64,000 nt of DNA from Caballeronia sp. GAFFF1 (GTDB lineage Bacteria > Pseudomonadota > Gammaproteobacteria > Burkholderiales > Burkholderiaceae). Below are positions 1-8,875 of this stretch, in pieces (the stretch's first letter is position 1; each line of letters opens with the position of its first letter). The stretch is taken from positions 1 to 64,000 of the forward strand of contig NZ_JALQEM010000001.1 in NCBI RefSeq assembly GCF_023630705.1, written 5' to 3'. The notes under the pieces are model-generated. The model ran no database searches and was not told the origin of the DNA. It saw only the letters and a program-made list of their open reading frames with translations. The position numbers were made by a program, and so were the translations under genes.

Positions 1-136
1 GGGCGCTATTATTAAAAAAAAATGGGGGGGCGGGGGGGGGGGGGCGGTGGGGGGGGGGTTGGGCGGTTTCGTGGTGTTGGGGGCCGGCCCCGCTTTGGGG
101 GGGGGGGGGGGGGCGGCCCCCCCCCCCCTTCCGCTC
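1..136. other. low-complexity G/C homopolymer stretch, probable contig-end artefact
   Basis: This stretch is almost entirely runs of G, an A run and then runs of C, with none of the codon structure seen immediately after it. It ends right at the stop codon of the first real gene. Long mixed homopolymers like these are typical of error at a read or contig end. I see no gene or signal here. Confidence 0.7.
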
Positions 137-841
137 TTACAGGTGCTGGCCGAGGAACGTCAGCGTCCGGCCGTGTGCGAGCGCCGACGCCTTCGCGTTG
201 TACGACGCGCGATCGCCGCAGTTGAAGCCGTGGTCGGCGGCCGGGTAGACGTACAGTTCCGAATCCGCGCGGCTCGCGAAACGCTGGCGCACCGCGTCGA
301 CGGCGTCGGCGGGAATGTGCGTGTCGAGTTCCCCGTAGTGGAACTGGATCGGCGCCTTGACCTGATCGGCCTTATCCAATTGATTCTGAATGCCGCCGCC
401 GTAGTAGGCCACGGCCGCATCCACCGAGCCTTGCGCCGCCGCGAGATACGCGAGCCGGCCGCCGAAGCAATAGCCGATCGCGGCGACCTTACCGCTCACT
501 TCCGGCAGCGCGCGCAGCGCCGTGGCAGCCGCGCCGACATCCGCGACGGCCGAATCCACATTGGTCTTTTGCAGCAGCTCCATCGCCTTCTCGCGATCCG
601 CGCCTTCGTAGCCGAGCTCGACGCGCGGCTGCGTGCGCCAGAAAACGTCCGGCGCGAGCGCGACATAGCCATCGGCGGCGTATTGATCGGCGACGCTGCG
701 GATATGCGCGTTCACACCGAAGATCTCCTGCAGGATGATCACAGCGGGCCCCGTCCCCGTCTTGGGCACCGCGAGGTAGCCCTGAAAGCTGCCGCCGTCG
801 GCGGGAATGTCGATCCATCGGGAAGTCACGGTTACGGTCAC
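137..841 (-). CDS. dienelactone hydrolase family protein
   Basis: A 234-residue alpha/beta hydrolase of the dienelactone hydrolase (DLH) family, cytoplasmic, with no signal peptide. The nucleophile elbow GYCFGG puts the catalytic Cys at about residue 125, with Asp in GELDTH (about 173) and His in ADHGF (about 204), so the Cys-Asp-His triad of the family is complete. I chose the GTG at 841 because AAGGAG lies 7 bases upstream; a longer reading frame to 961 has no ribosome site and a non-family N-terminus. DLH enzymes open lactones in chloroaromatic degradation, but many relatives have unknown ester or lactone substrates and no catabolic neighbours are present, so the substrate is open. Confidence 0.88.
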   Translation of the reverse strand: MTVTVTSRWIDIPADGGSFQGYLAVPKTGTGPAVIILQEIFGVNAHIRSVADQYAADGYVALAPDVFWRTQPRVELGYEGADREKAMELLQKTNVDSAVADVGAAATALRALPEVSGKVAAIGYCFGGRLAYLAAAQGSVDAAVAYYGGGIQNQLDKADQVKAPIQFHYGELDTHIPADAVDAVRQRFASRADSELYVYPAADHGFNCGDRASYNAKASALAHGRTLTFLGQHL

Positions 842-1375
842 GTCGATGCTCCTTGCTTGGTTGACTGATAAGAACGCAGGCGAGTGAGTTTGCCAGCTTT
901 CCCTTTCAGCCGCCTGAGCGCGGTCCTTCGTTGACGGGAGGCAGGCACGCGGATTGACCATGCAGGTGATTTTAGAGGTGCATGCCTAAAGCCCAAGCGT
1001 TAAACGGCTTTTGAAACTGGCTAATGGCGACGGGCGGCGCGCGATTATCGGCGGACTTGCGAAAGAACTAGAAGGCGGGCCGAAACCCGCATCGGTTGGG
1101 CCTCGCGGCGCGACCGCCACCACAAACGGGCGGCGTTCTCAACTGGCCGTTAATCGGTAGTCACACCAGTATCTTAAAAAACTTCCCTAAATTAATTTGA
1201 CAACCCTACACTTCTCGCGCGGTGCGGATGGCGGCTGCCACAAACAGCCGGCCGGAAGGACTTGCCAAGTGCAATACGATGCATCCGGCGTGGTCGTCCA
1301 CGGGACTGAGCGATCGTGATGAAAACGGGGCACAGGGCGATTACGTTGTTTTTGGGACCGAAACTGGAGACTTAC
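842..1375. other. intergenic region between divergent genes
   Basis: This gap separates the DLH-type gene (leftward) from the amino-acid binding protein gene (rightward). It should hold both promoters. A TTGACA hexamer lies at 1197-1202 in an AT-rich patch, but I see no good -10 box at standard spacing. Short reading frames here lack codon bias and are not called. Confidence 0.5.
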
Positions 1376-2521
1376 ATGAACACCAAGCTTCACAAAGTGT
1401 TGCCGATCAGCGCCGCAGCCGTGCTGTTCGCTACGTTGGCAACGTCCGCAGCAGCCGACCAGGTCGTCAAGATCGGTCACGTCGCACCGCTGACCGGCGG
1501 TATCGCTCACCTGGGCAAGGACAACGAAAACGGCGCGCGGCTCGCAGTCGAAGAGATCAACGCAAAGGGTCTCACCATCGGCGGCCAGAAGGTCACCCTG
1601 CAACTGGACCCGCAAGACGACGCAGCCGACCCGCGTACCGCCACGCAAGTCGCGCAGAAGCTCGTCGACGACAAGGTCGTCGCAGTGGTCGGTCACCTGA
1701 ACTCCGGTACGTCCATCCCGGCATCGAAGATTTATAGCGACGCGGGCATCGTCCAGATCTCGCCGTCCGCAACGAACCCGACCTACACGCAGCAAGGCTT
1801 CAAGACGACGTACCGCGTCGTCGCGACCGATGCGCAGCAAGGCCCGGCGCTCGCGAACTACGCGGCGAAGAACCTGAAGGTGAAGAGCGTCGCCGTGGTC
1901 GACGACTCGACCGCGTACGGCCAGGGCCTCGCGAACGAGTTCGAGAAGACCGCGAAGTCGCTGGGTCTGAAGGTCGTCTCGCACGATGCGACCAACGACA
2001 AGGCCGTCGACTTCCGCGCGATTCTGACGAAGATCAAGGGCGAGAACCCCGACGCCGTGATGTACGGCGGCATGGACGCGACCGGCGGCCCGTTCGCCAA
2101 GCAGGCGAAGCAGCTCGGCCTGCGCGCGAAGGTGCTCGCGGGCGACGGCGTCTGCACGGAAAAGCTGGCTGACCTCGCTGGCGACGCGACCGACAACGTC
2201 GTCTGCTCGGAAGCAGGCATGGCGCTGGAAAAGATGGAAGGCGGTCAGGCATTCGCTGCGAAGTACCAGAAGCGTTTCGGCCAGCCGATCCAGATCTACG
2301 CGCCGTTCACGTATGACGCCGTGTATATCATCGTCGACGCAATGAAGCGCGCGAACTCGGTCGATCCGGCCAAGATCCTCGCCGCGATGCCGAACACGGA
2401 TTACAAGGGCGTGATCGGCCAGACCACCTTCGATTCGAAGGGCGATCTGAAGCACGGCGTGATCTCGCTGTATGACTACAAGGCAGGCAAGAAGACGCTG
2501 CTCGACGTCGTCAAGATGTAA
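1376..2521 (+). CDS. branched-chain amino acid ABC transporter, periplasmic substrate-binding protein
   Basis: A 381-residue type I periplasmic binding protein of the LivJ/LivK family. Residues 1-27 are a typical Sec signal peptide (Lys-rich start, Ala/Leu core, cleavage near AAADQ). The mature part starts with VKIGHVAPLTGG and keeps the NGARLAVEEINAKG segment characteristic of Leu/Ile/Val binding proteins. The start at 1376 has GGAGA five bases upstream; an in-frame ATG at 1316 would spoil the signal peptide. The protein would deliver a branched-chain amino acid or related ligand to a LivHMGF permease, but no permease genes lie beside it, so it works as an orphan binding protein with components encoded elsewhere. 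A strong terminator follows. Confidence 0.92.
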   Translation: MNTKLHKVLPISAAAVLFATLATSAAADQVVKIGHVAPLTGGIAHLGKDNENGARLAVEEINAKGLTIGGQKVTLQLDPQDDAADPRTATQVAQKLVDDKVVAVVGHLNSGTSIPASKIYSDAGIVQISPSATNPTYTQQGFKTTYRVVATDAQQGPALANYAAKNLKVKSVAVVDDSTAYGQGLANEFEKTAKSLGLKVVSHDATNDKAVDFRAILTKIKGENPDAVMYGGMDATGGPFAKQAKQLGLRAKVLAGDGVCTEKLADLAGDATDNVVCSEAGMALEKMEGGQAFAAKYQKRFGQPIQIYAPFTYDAVYIIVDAMKRANSVDPAKILAAMPNTDYKGVIGQTTFDSKGDLKHGVISLYDYKAGKKTLLDVVKM

Positions 2522-2547
2522 TCGCAGTCGGGCGTGAGCCCAGAAGA

Positions 2548-2580
2548 CGCGCGGACTTCGAAGGTCCGCGCGTTTTTTTA
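2548..2580 (+). terminator. rho-independent terminator after the binding-protein gene
   Basis: A 9-bp GC-rich stem (2548-2556 with 2564-2572) around a 7-base loop is followed by seven T. It ends the binding-protein transcript. The last bases overlap the stop codon of the convergent MFS gene. Confidence 0.88.
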
Positions 2581-3801
2581 TATCTTCAGGCGCCTGAGGA
2601 TGCGCGGACCGATCAGCGCGATCGCCGCGCAGCACGCCGCGACGACGCACAGGCCGATGGGCAACGTGCTCACCTGCGCGACGCCGCCAATCAGCACCGG
2701 CCCGAGCAGCAAACCGAAGTACGCGAGCCCGGCGACCTGCGCAAGCCCTTCGGCCGCCGTGACGCCTTCGACGCGCGCCGCCGCCGCGAAGAGCACCGGC
2801 ATCATGTTCGCGAGGCCGAGGCCCATTAGCGTAAAGCCCGTCATCGTGACAAACGCGTTCGGCACGACGAGCGCCATCACCATGCCGACGAAGGCGAGCC
2901 CAGCGCTGCCGAACACGAGTTGCGGGGCGCCGAAGCGCGCGCGCACCGCATCGCCGCCGAAACGCCCGGCCGCCATGCCGCCGGAAAACGCGGCGTACGC
3001 GGCGCTCGACAACGACGGCGACGCCTCGACCACATCGCGCATATAGACGGTGGCCCAGTCGTACATGGCGCCTTCCGCAATCAGCGCGACGAGCGCCAGG
3101 CCGCCCAGCGCCCACAGCGCCCCCGAGCGCCAGCGATTCGAGGACGACGCCTTCGCGTGCGCCTCGTGATGCGGCACGTGCGGCAGCACCGACGGCATCG
3201 AAGCCAGCAGCACGACGAGACTCGCGCCGGCTGCGAGCGCCAGATGCGCCGCCGGCGCGAGCCCGTGCGCGAGGAGCGTGCCGCCGATTGCCGCGCCCGC
3301 CATCCCGCCGATGCTGAACATGCCGTGCAGCGACGACATGATCGGACGCCCGAGCGCCTCTTCGACGGCGCTCGCTTCTGCGTTCATCGCGACATCGAGC
3401 GTGGCCATGCCCGCGCCGAACACCGCGAGCACGATTAGCAGCAGCCAGAAAGACGGCACGACGAGGATCAATGCGCCGCATACGGTCATCGCGACGCCGC
3501 CCGCCATGCATGCCGTGCGCGTGCCGGCGCGCGCGATCCACGATCCCGTGGTGATCATCGCGAAAATGGAGCCGCCGGCGACCGCGAACAGCGCGAGCGA
3601 CAGCATGCCGGGGCTGAGCGCGAACTTGTCGCGCACGGTCGGGACGTGGACGCCCCACGACGCGTACATCATGCCCGCGATGAAGAAGACGGCCATCGTG
3701 GCGTAGCGGGCGCGCCGGCGCGTGGCTTGAGGAAGACTGCGATGCACCGCGAGCGATGGATTGGACTCGCGGGTGGAAGAAGCGGAAGTCGAGTCGGACA
3801 C
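2578..3801 (-). CDS. MFS transporter, YbjJ-like
   Basis: About 407 residues forming a 12-helix major facilitator. The opening segment RRRARYATMAVFFIAG followed by ASWGVHVPTVRDKF resembles E. coli YbjJ and related carriers of unknown substrate. I use the GTG at 3801 because the family starts with an Arg-rich cytoplasmic segment ahead of helix 1; the ATG at 3696 would begin inside that segment, and the long upstream frame reaches into the divergent gene. The ribosome site is weak, so the start is uncertain. It converges on the binding-protein gene and shares the region of its terminator. Inner-membrane location is clear, cargo is not. Confidence 0.85.
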   Translation of the reverse strand: MSDSTSASSTRESNPSLAVHRSLPQATRRRARYATMAVFFIAGMMYASWGVHVPTVRDKFALSPGMLSLALFAVAGGSIFAMITTGSWIARAGTRTACMAGGVAMTVCGALILVVPSFWLLLIVLAVFGAGMATLDVAMNAEASAVEEALGRPIMSSLHGMFSIGGMAGAAIGGTLLAHGLAPAAHLALAAGASLVVLLASMPSVLPHVPHHEAHAKASSSNRWRSGALWALGGLALVALIAEGAMYDWATVYMRDVVEASPSLSSAAYAAFSGGMAAGRFGGDAVRARFGAPQLVFGSAGLAFVGMVMALVVPNAFVTMTGFTLMGLGLANMMPVLFAAAARVEGVTAAEGLAQVAGLAYFGLLLGPVLIGGVAQVSTLPIGLCVVAACCAAIALIGPRILRRLKI

Positions 3802-3960
3802 GGTTGAGCCGTTGGAAAAGTGGCGCGTGACGGCAATGACGCGGGACAACCGCCGATCATGCCGCCTTTCGCGAGAGCTTACGATTCTATCGAACGGCCA
3901 GGAGACACGCTGACCGGGCTGATTTACCATTTTCGGCAGTTCACATGTAGACCTCTTTTC

Positions 3961-4626
3961 ATGAATATTCCGCCGCAAGCGCCGCTTCATTTGCTGCATC
4001 GTGTTTCGGAAGGAACGCTCGCGACTCATTCGCGCGATCCGGCCGGCTTTCCTTATCCGACTGCATTGCCATTCGCGCTTACCGCGCGGCATGCGCCGAT
4101 GCTGCTCATCAGTCACCTCGCGGAACACACGCGTAATCTCCAAGCCGATCCGCGCGCCGGGTTTCTCGTCGCGCATGCCAATGGCGCAAGCGTCCTGGAA
4201 GGTCAGCGCCTGACTTTGCTGGGCACGTTCGAACCGGCGGCGAAACCGGATCACGAACAACTCGCGCGGCGATATCTGCGCTATCACCCGGATGCGGCGC
4301 GTTATCTCGCGTTAGGCGACTTCGCATTCTGGGTACTGTCGACGCGGCGCATGCGCTATATCGGCGGCTTCGGGGCGATGGGCTGGCTCGATGGAAATGA
4401 GATCGATCCGCTGGAACCGTTGAGCGATGACGAAGAAGCCGCGCTTTGCGCATTCTCCGACACCCATGCAAGCCGGCCAGCCGACGTTCAATTAATGGGG
4501 ATAGACCGATACGGCTGCGATCTGCTCGAATCCGGCATGCGCAATCGTTTTACGTTCGATAAACCCAAGCTGAATGCTGAAGAACTGAAAGCCGCGCTCA
4601 TAGACTGTTTCGAACGGCACGCGTAA
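3961..4626 (+). CDS. HugZ-like pyridoxamine 5'-phosphate oxidase fold protein with DUF2470 domain
   Basis: A 221-residue cytoplasmic protein. Residues 1-150 form the split-barrel flavin-binding fold of the PNPOx/HugZ group (PYPTALPF, ISHLAEHTRN, RLTLLGTFEP, FWVLSTRRMRYIGGFG). The C-terminal 70 residues match the DUF2470 domain that accompanies it in HugZ-type heme utilisation proteins. Known members bind FMN or heme, and HugZ of Helicobacter degrades heme; many Burkholderia homologues are unstudied. The ATG at 3961 is chosen because the family N-terminus begins near here, although no clear Shine-Dalgarno precedes it. It is divergent from the MFS gene. No heme uptake genes are nearby, so a heme role is only a possibility. 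Confidence 0.82.
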   Translation: MNIPPQAPLHLLHRVSEGTLATHSRDPAGFPYPTALPFALTARHAPMLLISHLAEHTRNLQADPRAGFLVAHANGASVLEGQRLTLLGTFEPAAKPDHEQLARRYLRYHPDAARYLALGDFAFWVLSTRRMRYIGGFGAMGWLDGNEIDPLEPLSDDEEAALCAFSDTHASRPADVQLMGIDRYGCDLLESGMRNRFTFDKPKLNAEELKAALIDCFERHA

Positions 4627-4988
4627 GACGCATCGACTCGTATGCGCTTTACGACGACTGCTGACTGTCGCTGAGCCAGAAAATTGCATGAGAAGCTGCC
4701 ATCTCATGAGAATTTGTGTGCAATGCAGAAGTGTTGTTTTCGTCTCATGCGATTCTCAGGCTCATCGGACACTGAATCGGAGAATTACGTCAACGTCAGC
4801 GCGTCAGCGTTCAATACGATGAGCGAGTCGGCAAATGTTACGAGTAATTAGCCAATACAATTAATCGTAATCCTTCTATGCCGCGATTTAGCGGAAATGT
4901 GTTAATCTGCGATTCAGTCCGAGGCTATACTGATAACCGAAGAGCGAGCACTCGACTCGCAAGCCAATACACTACTTAGGGATTTGCC
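4627..4988. promoter_or_regulatory. AT-rich leader of the H-NS gene with a palindromic motif cluster
   Basis: No gene is visible. The 7-mer TCTCATG occurs at 4702 and 4743, and its inverse CATGAGA at 4687. TCTCATGAGA at 4702-4711 is a perfect palindrome. Farther on the region is AT-rich (about 4780-4980), as expected for an H-NS gene that represses itself. A TATACT -10 box at 4926-4931 with TTAATC at 4902-4907 (18-base gap) is a candidate promoter. Confidence 0.5.
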
Positions 4989-5291
4989 ATGCCTTCATAC
5001 AAGGAACTGCTCGCACAGCGCGAGTCTCTCGAGCGTCAGATCGAAGAAGCGAAGTCGCGCGAATACGCCGAAGTACTTAATGAGATCAAGCAGAAAATGG
5101 CCGATTACGGCATCACGCTTCAGGAATTGGCCGGTGGCCGAGGCGCGAAAACCGCTAAGGCATCGCGCAGCCGCACGGGTGTCGCGCCGAAATACCGTGA
5201 TCCCGAGAGCGGCAGCACGTGGTCCGGCCGCGGCAAGCCGCCCAAGTGGATTGCGGGTCAGGATCGCGATAGTTTCCTGATCGGCAAATAA
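4989..5291 (+). CDS. H-NS family nucleoid-associated protein
   Basis: A 100-residue protein of the H-NS/HvrA/BpH3 type. The N-terminal half is a coiled-coil oligomerisation segment (KELLAQRESLERQIEEAKSR). The C-terminal half ends in the DNA-binding motif YRDPESGSTWSGRGKPPKWI, where the GRGKPP AT-hook-like core contacts the minor groove. Length and layout match the many small H-NS paralogues of Burkholderia. It binds and silences AT-rich DNA, commonly including acquired genes. It is monocistronic, with an AT-rich promoter region upstream and a strong terminator behind. Which regions it controls cannot be read from here. Confidence 0.93.
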   Translation: MPSYKELLAQRESLERQIEEAKSREYAEVLNEIKQKMADYGITLQELAGGRGAKTAKASRSRTGVAPKYRDPESGSTWSGRGKPPKWIAGQDRDSFLIGK

Positions 5292-5311
5292 GCCGCGCTT
5301 CGGTCAGAACG

Positions 5312-5349
5312 CGAAAAGGCCGCGCCCGAAGGCGCGGCCTTTTCGTTTT
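5312..5349 (+). terminator. rho-independent terminator after the H-NS gene
   Basis: A 15-bp stem (5312-5326 with 5331-5345) with a CGAA tetraloop is followed by TTTT. Because the stem starts with a run of A it could also stop leftward transcription. Confidence 0.88.
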
Positions 5350-5482
5350 AGCCGCGCTATTCGCTCACTGTACTCAGTTAATCGTGCGGCGAGAATGCGT
5401 CGCGTTATTAAGTCGTTGATTCGAAAGCGGAACCGCCGGGTGCCTGATAAAATGCTGTCAATGAACACCGCGAGCACTTTAC

Positions 5483-6661
5483 ATGACACTTTCGACGGCG
5501 CATGCCACTGAGAAGCACGATGTCGCAGTTCGAACGACCTGGACGAGTATCGCGCTTAACAGCGGACTTACTACCGCCCAGCTTGCGGTCGGTCTTACTG
5601 CGCATTCGCAGGCATTGATTGCGGACGGCGTTCATTCGCTCGCCGATATCGTTTCGGATCTCGTCGTTCTGATTGCAAACCGAAAGGCGGCGGCCGTGCC
5701 GGACGTGGATCATAACTACGGTCATAGCCGTTACGAAACCGTGGCGTCGCTATTCCTCGGTGGATTGCTGATTGCCGTCGGCGTCGGCATGTTATGGCGC
5801 GCTGGCGCGCGCATCATGAATCTCGGCGAAATACCGCCGGTTCATGCGAGCGCCCTGGTCGTCGCCATAATCGTTCTTGTTTCCAAAGAGGCGCTGTTTC
5901 GCTATATGCTGCGCGCGGCTGAACGCGTGCGGTCCGCAATGCTCGTCGCGAATGCGTGGCATGCGCGATCCGATGCGGCTTCTTCGCTTGTAGTCGCGCT
6001 CGGCATCGTCGGCAGTCTCGCAGGATTCCGTATTCTCGATCCCATTGCGGCGGCGCTTGTCGGTTTTCTGGTAGGCCGAATGGGTTGGACGTTCGCGTGG
6101 GATGCGCTGCAAGACCTTTCGGACCGCGCGCTGGATGAAACGACCACTACCGATTTTCGCGGCCTTTTGCTGGGAACACCTGGCGTACGTGATGTGCACG
6201 ACTTGCGTACCCGCAAAATGGGCGATCTCGCCATTGTCGACGCGCACATTCTGGTGGACCCGCTGATTTCGGTTTCAGAGGGGCATTACATCGCCGAGTC
6301 CGCGCGGGCGCATATCCTGGCCGATTCCCGGGTAATCGACGCGCTCATTCACGTCGATCCCGAAAGCGATGCGGTGAATCCGCTGCCCGGCAATTTTCCG
6401 CTGCGTTCCACGGTGACGAAGGCGGTGACCTCAGCGTTTTCGGAGCAGGGATTATCCGTCGATACATTGAACCTGCACTATCTGAAGCGCGGCTTCGACG
6501 TGGAAATTGTTCTGCCGTACGCGGCGGAGAGCGAGACGGCTCCCCGACTCGCGAATGTCGATCTGGATGCGCTCAGGCGAAGACTGGGCGCGCGTCAGAT
6601 TCGCGTGACGCAGGCTGTGAAAGTGGCCGCGCCTCAGCCTGCAAGAAACGCCGCAGAATAG
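5483..6661 (+). CDS. cation diffusion facilitator (CDF) family transporter
   Basis: A 392-residue inner-membrane protein. Helix 2 carries the metal site motif ADGVHSLAD, and DHNYGHSRYE follows in the loop, as in FieF/ZitB type proteins. A second hydrophobic block with AWHARSDAASS supplies the paired Asp/His site in helix 5. The C-terminal cytoplasmic part is longer than in FieF (about 190 residues), containing the usual metal-binding ferredoxin-like domain plus an extra segment. CDF proteins export Zn, Fe, Co or Mn in exchange for protons; the metal here is not decided. It converges on the Lrp-type regulator with only 8 bases between the stop codons. Confidence 0.9.
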   Translation: MTLSTAHATEKHDVAVRTTWTSIALNSGLTTAQLAVGLTAHSQALIADGVHSLADIVSDLVVLIANRKAAAVPDVDHNYGHSRYETVASLFLGGLLIAVGVGMLWRAGARIMNLGEIPPVHASALVVAIIVLVSKEALFRYMLRAAERVRSAMLVANAWHARSDAASSLVVALGIVGSLAGFRILDPIAAALVGFLVGRMGWTFAWDALQDLSDRALDETTTTDFRGLLLGTPGVRDVHDLRTRKMGDLAIVDAHILVDPLISVSEGHYIAESARAHILADSRVIDALIHVDPESDAVNPLPGNFPLRSTVTKAVTSAFSEQGLSVDTLNLHYLKRGFDVEIVLPYAAESETAPRLANVDLDALRRRLGARQIRVTQAVKVAAPQPARNAAE

Positions 6662-6669
6662 GCGCGCGG

Positions 6670-7128
6670 TTAAAGCGGCAATTGGGTATCGAACTTGATT
6701 TCCCGCAGAACGACGCTCGTGCGCACTTGCGCGACCGCTGGAATCTTGAAAATGCGATCGTGAAGAAATGCGTCGTACGCCTTGATATCGGGCGCGACGA
6801 TCTTCAGGATGTAATCGGATTCGCCCGTCGTGCTGTAGCACTCGGTCACCTCGGGACAGGTGGCGATTTCGCGCTCGAATTGCTCGACTCCGCCTTCCGT
6901 ATGGCGCGTCAGATGAATATGCGCGAGCGCGCAGACGTGCAGCCCGAGCTTTTCACGGTCGAGCAGCGCCGTATAACGCTGAATGACGCCGGACTGCTCC
7001 ATGTCCTTGATACGGCGCCAGCACGGCGTACTCGACAGCCCGACCTGATCGGAGATTTCCTGAACGGAACGCCGCGCGTCCAGTTGCAGAAGACGCAGGA
7101 TTTTTTGTGAGAATGTATCGAGAGTCAA
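6670..7128 (-). CDS. Lrp/AsnC family transcriptional regulator
   Basis: A 152-residue regulator. The N-terminal winged helix-turn-helix (LDTFSQKILRLLQLD then VQEISDQVGLSSTPCWRRI) is followed by the RAM/Lrp sensing domain with CPEVTECYSTTGESDYILKI, the usual amino-acid binding signature. I use the TTG at 7128: GGAGG lies 5 bases upstream and the resulting protein has normal Lrp length; the ATG at 7194 adds a non-conserved head. It belongs to the group that senses amino acids and controls nearby transport or catabolic genes. Its nearest neighbours are a CDF transporter and an exonuclease gene, neither an obvious target. Confidence 0.9.
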   Translation of the reverse strand: MTLDTFSQKILRLLQLDARRSVQEISDQVGLSSTPCWRRIKDMEQSGVIQRYTALLDREKLGLHVCALAHIHLTRHTEGGVEQFEREIATCPEVTECYSTTGESDYILKIVAPDIKAYDAFLHDRIFKIPAVAQVRTSVVLREIKFDTQLPL

Positions 7129-7223
7129 CTGCGCCTCCGTTCGGTCGCGATCTGACTCCAATGGTAGAGGCCCCAGAAAAGAAGCGCAATGCAACGTGGG
7201 CGCAACGAGGGAGATTCCCTAAC

Positions 7224-7877
7224 TCATTGCCCTGCGGGCGGCGTTTTACCTTCAGGACGATTTTGCGTCGGTTCGTCAGCGCTCGCTGCCGATTGCGATG
7301 ACGCCAAAGCCGCCTGCGACGCGCGCAGATCGGCGAGCATGTTGCAGAAGAGCGCGCCTTGCTCGATGGCGTCGTCGAGCGCCACATGCGTGTGCGGCAA
7401 GTCATCGAACCAGTGCTTCGGCAAGCGCGGCTTGATCGCCTTCCGATACGGCAGGCCGGTGATGGCGAAGGCGAGCGTCTTCATGTCCAGCGCCGACCAC
7501 GAAAACGGGCAGCGTTGGGCGAAGCGCATCATGTACCAAAACATGTGTGTGAAGTCGAAGCCCGCCGGATACGCGACGAACACCGGCTTGCCCGGCAGCG
7601 CCTCGACCCATTCGACGTAATTCACGAGCGCCACTTCCGGCTTCTGCAGATCGGTCCGGCATGCGGCCCACGCTTCGGGCTGCGTTTTCCACCACGCGGC
7701 CTGCACCGGATGCGGGGCCGCGCCTTCCAGCGTTTCCAGATTCGCGGAGAAGGTGGCGATGAGTTGCTTGTCGGCCGTGTACGCCGCCGACGCGAAACTC
7801 AGCATCGAGTGCGGGCCGGGAATCGGGCCGTCGGCTTCGACGTCGGTGCTGACGTAGATCTCGGGAATCGCGTTCAT
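7224..7877 (-). CDS. 3'-5' exonuclease, DEDDh type
   Basis: A 217-residue protein with an RNase H-like exonuclease core. The motifs are DVEADG near residue 12 (the DxE metal pair, ExoI), [10 protein letters not shown] in the middle (ExoII) and [10 protein letters not shown] near residue 170 (ExoIII, H and D). This is the DEDDh pattern of the DnaQ/RNase T superfamily, although the C-terminal 30 residues are low-complexity. It is a stand-alone nuclease, not a polymerase subunit, and the substrate (DNA or RNA) is unknown. It overlaps the upstream metallo-hydrolase gene by ATGA, so the two are translationally coupled. Confidence 0.85.
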   Translation of the reverse strand: MNAIPEIYVSTDVEADGPIPGPHSMLSFASAAYTADKQLIATFSANLETLEGAAPHPVQAAWWKTQPEAWAACRTDLQKPEVALVNYVEWVEALPGKPVFVAYPAGFDFTHMFWYMMRFAQRCPFSWSALDMKTLAFAITGLPYRKAIKPRLPKHWFDDLPHTHVALDDAIEQGALFCNMLADLRASQAALASSQSAASADEPTQNRPEGKTPPAGQ

Positions 7878-8518
7878 GCGGCGACCCCATCGCGCACGAA
7901 CGGATTCGTGCGGCGTTCCTCGCCGAAGGTCGATGCCGGGCCGTGGCCCGGAACGAACGTCACGTCGTCGCCGAGCGGCCAGAGCTGCTCGCGAATCGAA
8001 CGGATGAGCTCGGCGTGATTGCCGCGCGGAAAGTCGGTCCGGCCGATGGAGCCGGCGAACAGCACGTCCCCGACGAACGCGAGCCGATGCTCGCGGCTGA
8101 AGAACACGACATGCCCCGGCGTGTGGCCGGGACAGAAGAAGACTTCCAGCGTCTCGTTGCCGAACTGGACGGTCTCGCCTTCTTCCAGCCATCGGTCGGG
8201 CGTGAATGCTTGCGCGTTCGCGAAGCCGAACCGCTGTGACTGCGCCGGCAACTGGTCGATCCAGAACGCGTCTTCCTTCTGCGGCCCTTCGATCTGCACG
8301 CCGTAATGATCCGCGAGCGCCTTGGCGCCGCCGCAATGATCCAGATGACCGTGCGTCAGCAGAACCTTCTCGACCGTCACGCCCTGCCGATCCACCTCCG
8401 CGATGATCCGCTCGATGTCGCCGCCCGGATCGACGACGGCCGCGCGGCGCGTCGCCTCGCAAACGACGATAGAGCAGTTCTGCTGGAACGGCGTGACGGG
8501 AACGAGAGTGACTTTCAT
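7874..8518 (-). CDS. MBL fold metallo-hydrolase, glyoxalase II / YcbL-like
   Basis: A 214-residue metallo-beta-lactamase fold hydrolase. THGHLDH at about 55-61 binds the two metals; [26 protein letters not shown] and PGHGPAS supply the remaining His and Asp ligands. The size and the GSIGRTDFP signature fit the short YcbL-type hydrolases related to glyoxalase II (HAGH), which hydrolyse S-lactoylglutathione or similar thioesters, without the C-terminal substrate domain of full glyoxalase II. It is the first gene of a two-gene unit with the exonuclease. Cytoplasmic, substrate not proven. Confidence 0.9.
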   Translation of the reverse strand: MKVTLVPVTPFQQNCSIVVCEATRRAAVVDPGGDIERIIAEVDRQGVTVEKVLLTHGHLDHCGGAKALADHYGVQIEGPQKEDAFWIDQLPAQSQRFGFANAQAFTPDRWLEEGETVQFGNETLEVFFCPGHTPGHVVFFSREHRLAFVGDVLFAGSIGRTDFPRGNHAELIRSIREQLWPLGDDVTFVPGHGPASTFGEERRTNPFVRDGVAA

Positions 8519-8703
8519 CGGTCTGTCCGGGGGACGGCGCCTGTAAAAACGTTCATTGTACCGGCCGCTCCGAAGACGCGACGGTCGCGTGCGAAGGCTT
8601 GGGAAAGGCTATGGCAATCGGAAATTCTTGCGCCCATAGGCAGAATCAATGACGATTTCCACAGTCGGCGCAGCCAGACCCCGCTTTTTTTGTATAATGG
8701 GCT

Positions 8704-8875
8704 CACTAGTGCATGGATTTGGTCATGCCGTCAACGGGCGACTGCCGAAACGCCAGTGCGTTTTTACAATCGCCATCAGTAAGCTGTTAGGGGTCGAAAG
8801 CCTCGCAACTGCAACTCAACGCACCTTCTTGTAGGTGCACACGTCTTGTCCAGCCGGGCGCTGCGCGTCCGTTCG
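8704..8875 (+). ncRNA. candidate structured RNA, possibly 6S RNA (ssrS)
   Basis: An intergenic 665-bp region (8519-9183) holds no convincing gene. It has a perfect TATAAT at 8693-8698, so transcription would begin near 8705. About 90 bases downstream come AAGCCT, ACTGCAAC, then a perfect 6-bp hairpin GCACCT/AGGTGC at 8821-8837 and CAGCCGGGCGC. The same order of elements (AAGCC, ACUGCGAC, a CACCUU hairpin, CAGCCUGCGGC) marks the 3' half of E. coli 6S RNA. I could not establish the long closing stem by eye, and the 3' end is a guess. The alternative is a long leader of rlpA. Confidence 0.4.

Noticed and set aside
1187-3658. A long minus-strand frame of 823 codons overlapping the amino-acid binding protein and the MFS gene
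   Set aside because: It is Arg-rich with no family resemblance and runs across two well-supported genes and a terminator; it is a shadow of GC-rich codon use.
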